Assembly (NCBI GenBank): GCA_947259275.1
Contig: CAMYMH010000003.1
Coordinates: 50,101 to 114,100 of the forward strand
Direction of reading: 5' to 3'
DNA length: 64,000 nt
From: an uncultured Acidimicrobiaceae bacterium
Lineage (GTDB): Bacteria > Actinomycetota > Acidimicrobiia > Spongiisociales > SHLN01
Shown here one piece after another: positions 25,645 to 34,758 of this stretch. A program made the position numbers and the translations under genes. Numbering within the stretch: position 1 is the first letter of the stretch; every line of letters starts with the position of its first letter. The notes beneath the pieces were generated by a model. It did not search any database and was not told the origin of the DNA. It worked only from the letters and a program-made list of their open reading frames with translations.

Positions 25645-26769
25645 ATGACCGCCGCCTCCGTGCTCGACCGACACGACTTCGACCACCTGATCTCCGCACT
25701 TACCGAGGAGGGGTACCAGCCGATCGGTCCAATCCTGGAAGGCGGCCGGATTATCTACGGGCCGATCGGCTCGAGCTCCGACCTCCCGATCGGCAAAACC
25801 GATCTCCACGATGGAGGGTTGTACCGGGTCATCGACCGGCAGGACTACGCCCTGTTCGGCTACAACCTGCCGAGCGACTCGTGGAAGCAGTATCTGTTCC
25901 CTCCCCGCACCCTCCTGTGGTCGGCTAATCGATCCAACGGATCGTTCACCGTCCAACCAGCCATCGAAGAGCCTCCTCGCCTCGCCCTGATCGGTGTCCG
26001 CGCCTGCGAGCTGGCTGCGATTGCGATCCAGGATCGGGTATTCACCGGCACGCATCCAGACCCTCATTACCTCTCTATTCGAGAACGTGTCTTCATCGTT
26101 GGCGTGAACTGCGTCCAGGCCGGCGGAACCTGCTTCTGTGTCTCGATGGGCACCGGCCCCGAGCTGAGCGATGGCTACGACCTCGTCCTCACCGAGCTGA
26201 TAGAAGGGGACGACCACCGCTTTCTCATCCGATCCGGTACTGCGGCCGGAGGCGAGGTCCTCAGCCGGCTTCCGTTGGTACCGGCCGTGCCGTCCGATTG
26301 CTCGAACGCCGAGGGCCTCATCGCCACCGCCGCCGATCACATGGGTCGCAGCCTCGACACCGATGGGATCCAGCAACTCTTATACGAAAACCCCGAGCAT
26401 CCCCGCTGGGACGCGGTGGCGTCCCGGTGCCTCCAGTGCGCCAACTGCACCATGGTGTGCCCAACCTGCTTCTGCTCCACCACCGAGGACCGTCCGAGCT
26501 TGGACGGGTCGAGTGCCGACCGGTGGCGAACCTGGGATAGCTGTTTCTCTCTGGACTACTCCTACATCCATGGCGGCGCCATCCGTTCTTCGGCGAAGGC
26601 TCGGTACCGCCAATGGATGACCCACAAGCTGGCGACCTGGATCGATCAGTTCGGCACCTCGGGCTGCGTCGGCTGCGGACGATGCATCACCTGGTGCCCG
26701 GTGGGGATCGACATCACCCGCGAGGTCCAGGCCATACGAACCGAGGAGGCCTCCCATGCCCACAGGTGA
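25645..26769 (+). CDS. hyhB: Group 3b [NiFe] hydrogenase, beta (4Fe-4S) subunit
   Basis: A 374-residue subunit of the sulfhydrogenase-type complex. A family N-terminal domain ([19 protein letters not shown], residues about 110-130) is followed by two 4Fe-4S motifs: [16 protein letters not shown] and [16 protein letters not shown]. It relays electrons between the diaphorase (gamma) and hydrogenase modules. The ATG at 25645 follows GGGAAGGA very closely; spacing is tight, and a downstream start is not excluded. It is the first gene of a tightly overlapped operon (25645-30797); the next gene starts 14 bases before its stop. Confidence 0.9.
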   Translation: MTAASVLDRHDFDHLISALTEEGYQPIGPILEGGRIIYGPIGSSSDLPIGKTDLHDGGLYRVIDRQDYALFGYNLPSDSWKQYLFPPRTLLWSANRSNGSFTVQPAIEEPPRLALIGVRACELAAIAIQDRVFTGTHPDPHYLSIRERVFIVGVNCVQAGGTCFCVSMGTGPELSDGYDLVLTELIEGDDHRFLIRSGTAAGGEVLSRLPLVPAVPSDCSNAEGLIATAADHMGRSLDTDGIQQLLYENPEHPRWDAVASRCLQCANCTMVCPTCFCSTTEDRPSLDGSSADRWRTWDSCFSLDYSYIHGGAIRSSAKARYRQWMTHKLATWIDQFGTSGCVGCGRCITWCPVGIDITREVQAIRTEEASHAHR

Positions 26770-27217
26770 CGTCACCCGCGTCGAGCATCCGCTCCTGGCC
26801 GGCTTGAGCGACGAGCACATGACCAAGATCGCCGGTTGTGCGTGGGGAGATCGATTCGAGGAGGGTGAGTACTTGTTCCGGGTTGGCGAGGTCGCCAACC
26901 GGTGCTTCCTCATTTCGGCAGGGCGGCTTTCGCTCGAACTCGATGGTGGGGAACGGGGAATCATTCGCATCGCCACCCTCCAGGAGGAGGATGTCGCCGG
27001 GTTTTCCTGGATCTTCCCCCCTCACCGATGGAATTGGGACGGGCGGGTAGTAGAACCGGTCGAAGCCACCGTCCTCGACGGTGAAGCTCTCCGAGCCCTC
27101 AAGACCAAAGATCACGATCTCGGCTACGAGCTGTTGCTGCGGTTCTCGGCCGTCATCAGCGATCGCCTCGAGGCCACCCGGCTGCAGCTCATGGATGTGT
27201 ACGGTGACCACGGCTGA
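26756..27217 (+). CDS. Cyclic-nucleotide-binding domain protein in hydrogenase operon
   Basis: A 153-residue stand-alone cNMP-binding (Crp-N-like) domain. It has the beta-barrel pattern [20 protein letters not shown] with SAGRLSLEL, and a phosphate-cassette-like region around [17 protein letters not shown]. No helix-turn-helix follows, so it is not a Crp-type transcription factor. The typical Arg of the cAMP pocket is not evident; the pocket sequence deviates from the cassette. It starts inside the beta subunit gene and ends inside the gamma subunit gene, so it is made together with the hydrogenase. A role in sensing a nucleotide or redox state for the complex is inferred. Confidence 0.8.
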   Translation: MPTGDVTRVEHPLLAGLSDEHMTKIAGCAWGDRFEEGEYLFRVGEVANRCFLISAGRLSLELDGGERGIIRIATLQEEDVAGFSWIFPPHRWNWDGRVVEPVEATVLDGEALRALKTKDHDLGYELLLRFSAVISDRLEATRLQLMDVYGDHG

Positions 27218-28037
27218 GGTGCTCCCCGATCCCATGCTCACCACCCCGATGGTGGTGATGGCCCGGCGGCAGGAGACGGCCGACACCTTCACCATCGATC
27301 TGGCGCCCCCGGGCGGGTTCCCGTTCGAGCCGGGTCAGTTCACCATGCTGTACGTGTACGGCGTCGGCGAGGTCCCCATCTCTATCAGTGGCGACCCCGC
27401 CCGACCGGAAGTCCTCACCCATACCATCCGGAGAGCCGGCAAGGTCACCCAGGCACTGGCCGGTCTCAAACCTGGAGATTCGGTGGGTGTCCGAGGCCCG
27501 TACGGTCGGGGGTGGCCGCTGGAAGCGGCCAGGGACAAGGACGTCGTGCTGGTGGGGGGTGGCATCGGCGTAGCTCCGCTGCGGCCGGCGCTCACCCACA
27601 TCATCAACCACCGGGCCGATTACCGACTGGTCTCGATGGCGATCGGCTTCCGAAGCCCCAAGGAAATGCTGTTCGTGGATGAGATCCGCCAATGGCGCCA
27701 GCATTTCGACCTCGACATCGAGCTGACCGTCGACGCCGCCGACGACACCTGGCGAGGCTCGGTCGGCGTGGTCACCCGCCTGATCCCGATGCTCGATGCC
27801 GGCGAGCAGGCGGTGGCCATGGTGTGCGGGCCGGGGGTCATGATGACCTTCACCGCCCGTGCTCTGCGAGATCGCGACTTCCAACCTGAGAACATCTATG
27901 TCTCTCTAGAAAGAAACATGAAGTGCGGCATCGGGCTGTGCGGCCACTGCCAGTACGGCCCGCTCTTCGTGTGCACCGACGGCCCGGTAAGGCAGTTCTC
28001 CGAGGTCGAACGACTCTTCGGAATCCGGGAGGTCTGA
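27204..28037 (+). CDS. hyhG: Group 3b [NiFe] hydrogenase, gamma (FAD/NAD(P)-binding) subunit
   Basis: A 277-residue ferredoxin-reductase-like subunit. The FAD-binding barrel ([20 protein letters not shown]) is followed by the NAD(P)-binding motif [14 protein letters not shown] 2Fe-2S site ends the protein: [17 protein letters not shown]. It reduces or oxidises NAD(P)(H) for the complex. The GTG at 27204 is chosen because it overlaps the preceding gene by 14 bases; ATG 27195 or 27234 are alternatives. The stop shares its A with the next ATG (TGATG). Confidence 0.9.
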   Translation: MTTAEVLPDPMLTTPMVVMARRQETADTFTIDLAPPGGFPFEPGQFTMLYVYGVGEVPISISGDPARPEVLTHTIRRAGKVTQALAGLKPGDSVGVRGPYGRGWPLEAARDKDVVLVGGGIGVAPLRPALTHIINHRADYRLVSMAIGFRSPKEMLFVDEIRQWRQHFDLDIELTVDAADDTWRGSVGVVTRLIPMLDAGEQAVAMVCGPGVMMTFTARALRDRDFQPENIYVSLERNMKCGIGLCGHCQYGPLFVCTDGPVRQFSEVERLFGIREV

Positions 28038-28813
28038 TGACGAACCCGAAGCTGGCCGTGTGGAAATTCGCCTCCTGCGACGGGTGTCAACTCAGCCTGC
28101 TCGACGCCGAAGATGAGCTGCTGGCGGTGGCAGCCGCCATCGAGATCGCCAATTTCCCCGAGGCTTCACGGGAGGTCCTCCCGGGGCCGTATCAGCTGTC
28201 GCTGGTCGAGGGTTCGATTACCACCCCGCATGACGCCGAGCGCATCCAACAGGTCCGCGATGAATCCGAGTTCCTCATCACGATTGGGGCATGCGCCACG
28301 GCGGGAGGGATTCAGGCGCTGCGCAACTGGTCGGACGTGGCCGAATTCACCCGCGCGGTGTATGCCACACCCGCCTTCATCGACACCCTCGACACCTCAA
28401 CCGCCATCGCCGATCACGTCACGGTCGACTTCGAGCTGCCGGGCTGCCCGATCAGCAAGCAGCAGCTGCTCGAGGTGATCAACGCATTCCTGCATGGACG
28501 ACGGCCCGACATCCCCGGCTACAGCGTGTGCCTGGAATGCAAGCGACGCGGAACCACCTGCGTGATGGTGGCCGCCGGGACCCCCTGCCTCGGTCCGGTG
28601 ACCCAGGCGGGGTGCGGGGCCCTGTGCCCCGCCTACGACCGGGGGTGCTACGGATGCTTTGGGCCTGCCGAGAGCGCCAACCTGGAGTCGCTGGTGGCCG
28701 AGTGGTCCCGGCTCGACGTCGACAAACCCACACTGATCCGGGCGTTGCGGACCTACAACGGCTATGCGCCGGCGTTCCGCGTCGCCTCGGAACAGCTGGA
28801 GGACTCGCGATGA
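28037..28813 (+). CDS. hyhS: Group 3b [NiFe] hydrogenase, small subunit
   Basis: A 258-residue small subunit that carries the proximal iron-sulfur clusters to the Ni-Fe site. The proximal cluster motif is [14 protein letters not shown] (C14, C17), then [16 protein letters not shown] and [14 protein letters not shown]. More Cys ligands appear in [13 protein letters not shown] and in [20 protein letters not shown]. No Tat signal peptide is present, as expected for cytoplasmic group 3 enzymes. It is translationally coupled to the gamma subunit (TGATG) and to the large subunit (ATGA). Confidence 0.93.
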   Translation: MTNPKLAVWKFASCDGCQLSLLDAEDELLAVAAAIEIANFPEASREVLPGPYQLSLVEGSITTPHDAERIQQVRDESEFLITIGACATAGGIQALRNWSDVAEFTRAVYATPAFIDTLDTSTAIADHVTVDFELPGCPISKQQLLEVINAFLHGRRPDIPGYSVCLECKRRGTTCVMVAAGTPCLGPVTQAGCGALCPAYDRGCYGCFGPAESANLESLVAEWSRLDVDKPTLIRALRTYNGYAPAFRVASEQLEDSR

Positions 28814-30099
28814 CCAAGCGCACCATCGACGTCAACTACCTGGCCCGGGTTGAAGGCGAAGGATCGCTATATGTCAAGCTCGACGGCGACGAGATCAGCG
28901 AGCTCGAATTCGGCATCTTCGAGCCACCTCGCTTCTTCGAGGCTTTCTTGCGGGGGCGCCACTTCACTGAGGTCCCCGATATCACATCCCGCATCTGCGG
29001 GATCTGCCCGATCGGCTATCAGACCTCCTCCATCAATGCGATGGAAGACGCCTGCGGCGTGATCGTGACACCAGAGATCGACGCCCTCCGGCGCCTCATC
29101 TACTGCGGTGAATGGATAGAGAGCCATGCCCTCCACGTGTACCTGCTGCACGCCCCCGACTTCCTCGGCTACGAGTCGGCTATTCATCTGGCAAAAGACT
29201 TTCCCGATGAGGTCCAGATGGGCCTCCGGATGAAGAAGGCCGGGAACTCGATCGTGGATGCGGTGGGTGGTCGGGAAATCCATCCCGTCAATATGAAACT
29301 GGGTGGCTTCTACCGGGCGCCGACCCGGCGGGAGCTAAACGCCCTGGTCCCAGATCTCGAATGGGGCCTGGACGCCGCCCTCCGCACCGCCAACCTGGTT
29401 GCCGGGTTCACCTTCCCCGAACTCGAACGCGACTACCTGTTCGTAGCCATGCGTCATGAAGACGAGTATCCGATGGCCCGCGGCCGAATCGCCTCGAGCG
29501 CCGGTCTCGACATCACCGCCCACGAGTATGAAGACAACTTTCGGGAGAGCCACGTCGAGCGGTCGAACGCCCTCCATTCATTGACGAGCGACGGCCTGGC
29601 CTATCACGTTGGCCCGATGGCGCGCTTCAACCTCAACGCCGACCTACTTACGCCCCAGGCGGCGGCCGCCGCCACCCGGGCCGACCTGGTCCCGCCGATC
29701 ACCAACCCGTTCCGGAGCATCATCGTGCGAGCGATCGAGATTGTGCTGGCCTTTGAGGAGGCCCTCCGCATCATCGATGAGTACGACCCGCCCCAACCTC
29801 CCGCGGTCGACATCGTTCCCCAGGCCGGAACCGGCTTCGGCACCAGCGAGGCCCCCCGCGGGCTTCTGTTCCACCGCTATCAAATCGATGCCGGCGGGCT
29901 GATCGAGGAAGCAAGAATCGTGCCCCCCACTTCGCAGAATCAGCCGACCATCGAGGCTGACCTGCACGACCTCATCTCCGCCAACCTCCGGCTGTCGGAT
30001 GAGGACCTGACCTGGCAGTGCGAGCAGGCGATCCGAAACTACGACCCTTGCATCTCCTGTGCCACCCACTTCCTCGACCTCCGGATCCATCGTGGGTGA
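28810..30099 (+). CDS. hyhL: Group 3b [NiFe] hydrogenase, large catalytic subunit
   Basis: A 429-residue large subunit that binds the Ni-Fe(CN)2CO centre. The L1 motif is [11 protein letters not shown] (C63, C66) and the L2 motif is DPCISCATH (C415, C418, H421). Nine residues (FLDLRIHRG) follow the His; these are the likely extension removed by the protease encoded next. The protein is cytoplasmic. With the gamma subunit it forms a bidirectional NAD(P)-linked hydrogenase used for H2 uptake or as an electron valve. Overlaps are four bases with the small subunit and eight bases with the protease gene. Confidence 0.95.
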   Translation: MTKRTIDVNYLARVEGEGSLYVKLDGDEISELEFGIFEPPRFFEAFLRGRHFTEVPDITSRICGICPIGYQTSSINAMEDACGVIVTPEIDALRRLIYCGEWIESHALHVYLLHAPDFLGYESAIHLAKDFPDEVQMGLRMKKAGNSIVDAVGGREIHPVNMKLGGFYRAPTRRELNALVPDLEWGLDAALRTANLVAGFTFPELERDYLFVAMRHEDEYPMARGRIASSAGLDITAHEYEDNFRESHVERSNALHSLTSDGLAYHVGPMARFNLNADLLTPQAAAAATRADLVPPITNPFRSIIVRAIEIVLAFEEALRIIDEYDPPQPPAVDIVPQAGTGFGTSEAPRGLLFHRYQIDAGGLIEEARIVPPTSQNQPTIEADLHDLISANLRLSDEDLTWQCEQAIRNYDPCISCATHFLDLRIHRG

Positions 30100-30544
30100 A
30101 ACGGCAATCATCTGCGTTGGCAACCGGGCCCGATCAGACGACGCGGTCGGGCCGCTCGTGGCCGCAGAGCTGAGTCGACACCAGCTCGACATCCCGGTTC
30201 ATCTCTGTGACGGCCAGCCGGGCGAGTTGTTGGATTTGTGGGATCACCTCGAGCGGGTGGTGGTGGTGGATGCCGTCATCACCGGGCGAGGCCGGCCCGG
30301 GACCATCCACGTCCTCCAGGCCGGTACCGAGCCCCTCCCGGCCGTGTCCCATGCCTCCAGCCACGGAATTGGGCTGGCCGAGTCGATCGAATTGGCCAGA
30401 AGCCTCCGCCTGCTGCCAGCCGACGTGCGCCTGATAGGGATCGAAGCCGGCTCGCTGGAACCTGGGAGCGATCTGACCACGGAGGTCCGCGCCGCGATCC
30501 CGCAGGCCGTGGTGCAGGTCCTGAGGGAGATCGACCGTGCATGA
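30092..30544 (+). CDS. Hydrogenase maturation protease (HyaD/HycI family)
   Basis: A 150-residue endopeptidase that trims the large subunit C-terminus after nickel insertion. The fold is recognised from IICVGNRARSDDAVGPLVAAE (residues about 6-26, cut by the family loop), whose Asp binds Ni, then VVVVDAVITGRGRPGTI and SHASSHGIGLAESIELA. The GTG at 30092 overlaps the large subunit stop by eight bases. The next gene (HypA) starts eight bases before its stop. Specificity for the HyhL tail is inferred from position. Confidence 0.88.
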   Translation: MGETAIICVGNRARSDDAVGPLVAAELSRHQLDIPVHLCDGQPGELLDLWDHLERVVVVDAVITGRGRPGTIHVLQAGTEPLPAVSHASSHGIGLAESIELARSLRLLPADVRLIGIEAGSLEPGSDLTTEVRAAIPQAVVQVLREIDRA

Positions 30545-30797
30545 GCTCAGCCTGGTGGCTTCGCTCTGCGCCCGAGCCGAAGCAGCCGCCCGCGCCGAGG
30601 GTGCCGAGCGGGTGACCGGTTTGTCGGTGCAGCTCGGACCCTTGTCGCATTTGTCCCCCGATCATCTGCGGGACCACCTCGCCCGAGCGTCCATCGGCTC
30701 GATCCTCGAAGGCGCTGAGGTGATGGTGACGGTTGGTGCCGACCCGCACGCTCCGAACGCCCAGGACATCGAGCTGCTCAGCGTGGAGGTGGTGTAG
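30537..30797 (+). CDS. hypA: Short HypA-like nickel metallochaperone
   Basis: An 86-residue HypA-type protein with the conserved nickel-binding N-terminus MHELSLVASLCARAEAAARA and the core VQLGPLSHLSPDHLRDHL. Standard HypA is about 113 residues and has a CxxC...CxxC zinc domain. Here that domain is missing: the sequence passes from EGAEVMVTVGADPHAPNAQD directly to the terminal strand IELLSVEVV. The only Cys is at position 11. This may be a natural short form tied to group 3b operons, or a reduced protein. HypB, C, D, E and F are not in the window and must come from elsewhere. Confidence 0.82.
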   Translation: MHELSLVASLCARAEAAARAEGAERVTGLSVQLGPLSHLSPDHLRDHLARASIGSILEGAEVMVTVGADPHAPNAQDIELLSVEVV

Positions 30798-30835
30798 CCG
30801 ACCAGCCGGGTCTTCTGGTTGGGTTACAAGACCGG

Positions 30836-31558
30836 TTAGCCAGTAAGACCGAGCTCGGCCTTCAGCTCTTCCAGCTTCTCATCTGCTTTGGCGAGCGATA
30901 CCGCTTCCCGCAGCTCCATTTCGGAGCCCTCGGGCGTTGCCTCGCGCAACTCGGCATGGGCCATCGCTTCTGACTTGCGCCGCTCGATCTTCTCTTCGAC
31001 CCGGGCCAGGCTCGGAACCTCGTCGTCGAGGGTCTCGGTCATGGCGTTGACCGCACTGTTGACCGACTCCTGCATCTTCGCCTGCTGGAGCGCACCGAGC
31101 AGCTCGAGGCGCTTGGCCGCCAGCTCCTGGAGCCGCAGCGCGTTCTGGCTGACCGCCGACTTGGCCTTCTCGGCTTGATCCATGGCCGTCTCGTACTGCT
31201 TCTTCAGGCTGTCGAGGTTGGATTCGGAAGCCTGCAAGCGCATGGCAAGCGACTGAGCAGAGCGGGTCCACTTCTCGGCCTCCTCCACGTTGCCGGCCGC
31301 CCGCGACTCTTCGGCCTTGAGCAAGGCCTTCTTAGCCAACTCGCGGGCCGAGCCGACATTGTCGGCCGCGTCCTCGATCTTGGACTCGAGCTGAACGCGA
31401 TGCGCGACCACTTTGGCGGCCTGATTACGCAGCTCCTGGTCCCGCTTGCGAGACTCCGAGATCGCCTGTTCGATCTCGATCTCGGGATCCATCGCCCTTT
31501 CAGCGGTGCTTTTGAAGAGCTGCTTGATATAGCCCCAAAGGCGCTTCATAAAACCCAT
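30836..31558 (-). CDS. pspA: PspA/IM30 family membrane-stress protein
   Basis: A 240-residue coiled-coil protein. The N-terminal amphipathic helix (MGFMKRLWGYIKQLFKSTAE) binds stressed membranes, and the rest is continuous alpha-helix (EIEIEQAISESRKRDQELRN onward, to about residue 225). This is the PspA/Vipp1 family, which protects the membrane by forming ESCRT-III-like assemblies. The ATG at 31558 is preceded by AAGGATGGAG at usable spacing. The TPM-like gene lies just upstream on the same strand (31634), a pairing seen in other envelope-stress loci. Confidence 0.88.
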   Translation of the reverse strand: MGFMKRLWGYIKQLFKSTAERAMDPEIEIEQAISESRKRDQELRNQAAKVVAHRVQLESKIEDAADNVGSARELAKKALLKAEESRAAGNVEEAEKWTRSAQSLAMRLQASESNLDSLKKQYETAMDQAEKAKSAVSQNALRLQELAAKRLELLGALQQAKMQESVNSAVNAMTETLDDEVPSLARVEEKIERRKSEAMAHAELREATPEGSEMELREAVSLAKADEKLEELKAELGLTG

Positions 31559-31633
31559 TACTTGAACTCCATCCTTTCGGTCTGTCAATGATAGGGGAGG
31601 ATGCCGAGGTCAATCCAATGGGGTGATCCGCGG

Positions 31634-32902
31634 CTATCGCCTCCGCAGTCCCCGCCGCGAGATCGAGCCGCCTCCACCGCTGCGGCTGCGCCGGGGGGTG
31701 GGCAGCAGTCGGCGGCGTGGTGGACGCTTGGTCACCGGGATCTCCTGACTCCGCGTATAGCGCCGATGCCGGCGGGCATGAGGCTTGGCGCGCCCTACTC
31801 CCCCAAAGCCTCCGGACGCCGCCATTCCTCCCAGGATGACCTCGAAGATGTCCATCATCCCGAACCCGCCGCCACCGTAGCTCTTGGGCGCCATCGGGGC
31901 CGGAATCGGGCGTCCGCCCACGTTGATCTGACGCGGCTGGGGCTGCCGGCCGCGCCGCAGACGGTCGGCGTCGGCCGGGCACACCTTCACATCACGTTCG
32001 CCGGCGTTGGTTCGCAGAACCGCGGTCTCGGTGGCGGGCGGATGGGCCGGATCGAAGAAGCAGGTGGCACGCTCTTTCACCGGTTCCGGCGGCACTCCCC
32101 TGCCGTCGCGCATAGCTACCGCGGCCTGAAGCTGCCAGCGGGCCCGGTCGAGCGAATCGGAGATGGTTTCGAGCTGCTGGAGGGTCGTCGTCCGGGCGTA
32201 CAGGTCGAGGGCGTCGGCGTAGGTCTGGGACGCTGCCTGCAGGTACTCCCCGGCCCGCTCGTGCTCTGACACGCGGATGGCGTCGGTCTCATTGAGAATC
32301 AAGTTGGCGATCTCATCGAGCTGATGCTTGATCTCGGCCCGGGCCTCGGAGATGTCCTCCACCTTCCGCTGCTTCTCCACTTTCGTCTGGCGGCGCACCA
32401 CCCAGAACACGAACGCCACGATGCCGCCGACGATGAACACGAGCACCCACGGGAAGCCGCCACTCCCGCTACTCAGGAGGTTGTTGGCGAAGAGCTTGAA
32501 GCCGTCGCCGACGTCGGAGTCGAAGAGGTCTCGGGCGTCCTCACCGGCGGCGGTCAGTTGGGTGGCGCTGAAGTCTCTCGAGAAGAACCCGATCTCCCCC
32601 GGGGTCAGCACAACTACGGTTGAATCATCGGCAAATTGCTCGACGATGGCCCGGGCGAAGGCGTTGGCACCACCGCTGGGATCCTCCGCCAGCACCACGG
32701 GAGCGAAGAAACGCCCTTCGTCCAGCATCATGTCGACCAGCTCGACGAGATCTGTCTCGTTGACCGGCTCTGAACCGGCCTCGACGTAGTACCCCTGGGC
32801 TGCCACGACCTCAGCAACCTCGGCGGGGGTCTGGGCCGAAGCCGGAAGGAGGTTGGCGAGCGCGAACGCAATCACGAGGACGGAGAAGAAGGACCTGCGC
32901 AT
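31634..32902 (-). CDS. TPM-like domain membrane protein
   Basis: A 422-residue exported membrane protein. A signal peptide (SVLVIAFALANLLPASAQ) leads to an N-terminal domain (about residues 25-145) with the TPM/TLP18.3-like pattern VVLAEDPSGGANAFARAIVE and STVVVLTPGEIGFFS. A single membrane helix (FPWVLVFIVGGIVAFVFWVV) follows. A coiled-coil cytoplasmic part (about 175-280) precedes a glycine- and arginine-rich tail (SGGFGGVGRA, RRRLLPTPRRSRSGGGG). A lone CF...CP pair may bind metal. Its position upstream of pspA suggests a shared envelope-stress role. The ATG at 32902 is natural for the signal peptide. Confidence 0.72.
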   Translation of the reverse strand: MRRSFFSVLVIAFALANLLPASAQTPAEVAEVVAAQGYYVEAGSEPVNETDLVELVDMMLDEGRFFAPVVLAEDPSGGANAFARAIVEQFADDSTVVVLTPGEIGFFSRDFSATQLTAAGEDARDLFDSDVGDGFKLFANNLLSSGSGGFPWVLVFIVGGIVAFVFWVVRRQTKVEKQRKVEDISEARAEIKHQLDEIANLILNETDAIRVSEHERAGEYLQAASQTYADALDLYARTTTLQQLETISDSLDRARWQLQAAVAMRDGRGVPPEPVKERATCFFDPAHPPATETAVLRTNAGERDVKVCPADADRLRRGRQPQPRQINVGGRPIPAPMAPKSYGGGGFGMMDIFEVILGGMAASGGFGGVGRAKPHARRHRRYTRSQEIPVTKRPPRRRLLPTPRRSRSGGGGSISRRGLRRR

Positions 32903-32949
32903 AGCCGCCCTAGGTTACGGGAACTGCCTGCCGACCGCCAAGATCTCGA

Positions 32950-33285
32950 TCAAACCCCGTGTTCGTTGATCTGAATGGCGAGGCCGTCCGGATCCCGCAC
33001 CACGGTCGAACGCCCGAACGGCTGGTCCTGTATCGGAGCAGCTTCAATCCCATGCCCGGTGAGATTCTTCACCACTGCTTCGAGCGTCCCGTCGGCAACC
33101 AGCGAGAGTGCCACCCGCCCGGGTGGTGGCAGCTCGTCAACGGTATGGAGGGCAAGCACTCCGTCGGTGCCCCGGAAGGCGGTCCACGACGGCCCTCCTC
33201 GATAGGCGACCTCGAACCCGAGGTGCTCGTAGAAGCCAATCGAGCGGTCCATCTCCGTCACGTAGACGATGGTTTGTACCTGCAT
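32950..33285 (-). CDS. VOC (glyoxalase/bleomycin-resistance) family protein
   Basis: A 111-residue single vicinal-oxygen-chelate domain. The opening QTIVYVTEMDRSIGFYEHLG with FEVAYRGGPSW and the closing GRSTVVRDPDGLAIQINEHG show the paired betaalphabetabetabeta modules. Metal ligands cannot be assigned with certainty. Such proteins act as small-molecule lyases, dioxygenases or binding proteins. The ATG at 33285 gives the standard family N-terminus. Confidence 0.82.
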   Translation of the reverse strand: MQVQTIVYVTEMDRSIGFYEHLGFEVAYRGGPSWTAFRGTDGVLALHTVDELPPPGRVALSLVADGTLEAVVKNLTGHGIEAAPIQDQPFGRSTVVRDPDGLAIQINEHGV

Positions 33286-33379
33286 TTCTCGATTCTACGA
33301 ACTGGTTGCCGCACCGCGCAGGCGTCCCCGGCGGGCGCGGCAGCGTGCGACCGGACCAACTGCCGGAAGGACCACGAGC

Positions 33380-33517
33380 ATGCTGTCGCGTTTGCTGGGG
33401 GCGATCCGAGCCAACCGCGCCACCGCCCTCGCCGGAGCAGCCATCACCGGGTTGGGACTGGCCGCCGCCGCGGCCATGGGCCTTCCATCTGGGGTCATGC
33501 CCTCCTCCTTCTCCTGA
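33380..33517 (+). CDS. Small membrane peptide, probably truncated by a repeat
   Basis: A 45-residue frame with a plausible ribosome site (GGAAGGA, 9 bases upstream of the ATG). It contains one hydrophobic helix (ATALAGAAITGLGLAAAAAM). Its last codons and stop lie in the head of the intergenic repeat module (TCCTTCTCCTGAGGGG), exactly as at 4589. The gene may have been longer before the repeat arrived, or it may be spurious. Hypothetical, low confidence. Confidence 0.35.
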   Translation: MLSRLLGAIRANRATALAGAAITGLGLAAAAAMGLPSGVMPSSFS

Positions 33518-33662
33518 GGGGAAGGTGGACTCGGAGCGGAGCTTCGAGGACGGATGGGGGGGAGGCGGTGAACCTCCACCTGAGGCTATCGGTTGGGTTC
33601 TTGGTCTCCCCCACCCCGTCTCCGCCTTCGGCGGAGCCACCCCGCCCTCAGGGCGGGGAGGA
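33507..33662. repeat. Head-to-head pair of modular palindromic repeats
   Basis: The left half (33507-33565) reads CCTTCTCCTGAGGGGAAGG, TGG, the hairpin ACTCGGAGCGGAGCTTCGAG, then GACGGATGGGGGGG. The right half (33605-33662) is inverted: CTCCCCCACCCCGTC, the hairpin TCCGCCTTCGGCGGA, GCCA and CCCCGCCCTCAGGGCGGGG. Plan, junctions and spacing (about 40 bases) match 4589-4743, while hairpin two of the left half differs. A third module begins at 33694. Confidence 0.8.
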
Positions 33663-33693
33663 CAACCACCGGCCAACGAGGTAGCGGGCAGGC

Positions 33694-33798
33694 GTCGCAC
33701 CTATCGCGAAATGCGACACTTGAGGGGAAGGTGGACGGGAACCCTACGGGTTCCAATGGAGTTGCGAAGCAACTCCTAAGCAACGCCGGAGGCGTTGC
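33694..33798. repeat. Repeat module with hairpin array overlapping the proC 3' end
   Basis: A GTCGCA/TGCGAC stem (33694-33699 with 33712-33717) is followed by CTTGAGGGGAAGGTGG. Then come GGGAACCCTACGGGTTCC (33737-33754), linker AATG-type, GGAGTTGCGAAGCAACTCC (33758-33776), TAAG and GCAACGCCGGAGGCGTTGC (33780-33798). The order is the same as at 4829-4886. The last hairpin encodes the final residues of ProC, and the TAG stop of proC lies in the linker. Confidence 0.8.
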
Positions 33799-34612
33799 CG
33801 TCCTCGGCGGCGGCTTCGCCCATCTCCCTCGACCGCTGAGCGGCGGCCCGCACCGCATCTTCGATGGCGGCTCGAAAGCCGCTCTCCTCGAGGACGTGGA
33901 CTGCCGCCGCCGTGGTCCCGCCCGGGGAGGTGACCTGAGCGCGCAGTTTGATCGGGCTGAGCGCGGTTTCGGCCAGCAAGGCCCCGGTGCCTTTGAGGGT
34001 TTGATCCACGAGCAATTGGGCGGCATGGCGGGGAAGACCTTCCCGGATGGCGGCGTCGGTGAGTGCCTCGGCCAGAAGATAGACATAGGCGGGACCGGTT
34101 CCGGAAACCGCGGTGACCGCGTCCATCAGTTGCTCCTCCAGAACCACGGTCTTGCCGACTGCCTCCATGACCGAGGCAACCTCCTTGAGGGCGTCTTCGG
34201 TCACGAACTTCCCGGGGGCGTACGCCGTGATGGCTTCGTCGACCAGCGCCGGAGTGTTTGGCATCGCCCGCACGACCGGTACCTCTCCGAGGGCGGTCTC
34301 AAACACCGAGGTGGGAACGCCGGCGGCCAGCGACAGCACGAGCTGCCCGGGCTCGAGCGCCGCCTGGATCTGAGCAAGCAGGGCCGGGACGTCCTTCGGC
34401 TTGACCGCGACAACGACTACTCGCTTGCCGGCGGCAGCCGAGATCGGGTCGAGGTGGCAGGCCACGCCCAACCGGTCGGTCAGCTCGGCACAGCGCTCCT
34501 CACGGCGGGCCGCCAGCGATAGCTCATCCGGCGACCAGCCGGCACGGAGTAGGCCACCGGCGAGAATCTCTCCGAGGGCTCCGGCCCCGAGGATGGCGAC
34601 AGTCGGTCTCAT
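33776..34612 (-). CDS. proC: Pyrroline-5-carboxylate reductase
   Basis: A 278-residue enzyme that reduces pyrroline-5-carboxylate to proline with NAD(P)H. The dinucleotide-binding motif VAILGAGALGEILAGGLLRAG is at the N-terminus (split by its glycine turn), then VVVAVKPKDVPALLAQI, RAMPNTPALVDEAITAY and the family signature region DAVTAVSGTGPAYVYLLAEA with KGTGALLAE and SPGGTTAAAVHVLEE. The ATG at 34612 gives the expected N-terminus; the frame stays open to 34792 but lacks support there. The C-terminal residues DGNASGVA and the stop are encoded by intergenic repeat sequence, so the original end was probably replaced. Confidence 0.93.
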   Translation of the reverse strand: MRPTVAILGAGALGEILAGGLLRAGWSPDELSLAARREERCAELTDRLGVACHLDPISAAAGKRVVVVAVKPKDVPALLAQIQAALEPGQLVLSLAAGVPTSVFETALGEVPVVRAMPNTPALVDEAITAYAPGKFVTEDALKEVASVMEAVGKTVVLEEQLMDAVTAVSGTGPAYVYLLAEALTDAAIREGLPRHAAQLLVDQTLKGTGALLAETALSPIKLRAQVTSPGGTTAAAVHVLEESGFRAAIEDAVRAAAQRSREMGEAAAEDGNASGVA

Positions 34613-34758
34613 GCCGCCAGTATCGCAGCCCCCGGCAGTCAGGTTCCGATAACGGCGTGCCGGCACAAACACATCACCGCCACCCCAATAACTACCAGGT
34701 TTCGCATGACCACCCGGCACGCGGACGGACCACCCGCAACGCGTCATAGGCTTGGGCG

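Noticed and set aside
26380..26976. Minus-strand frame over the hydrogenase beta subunit end.
   Set aside because: The plus-strand cysteine motifs and overlaps are decisive; this is a shadow.
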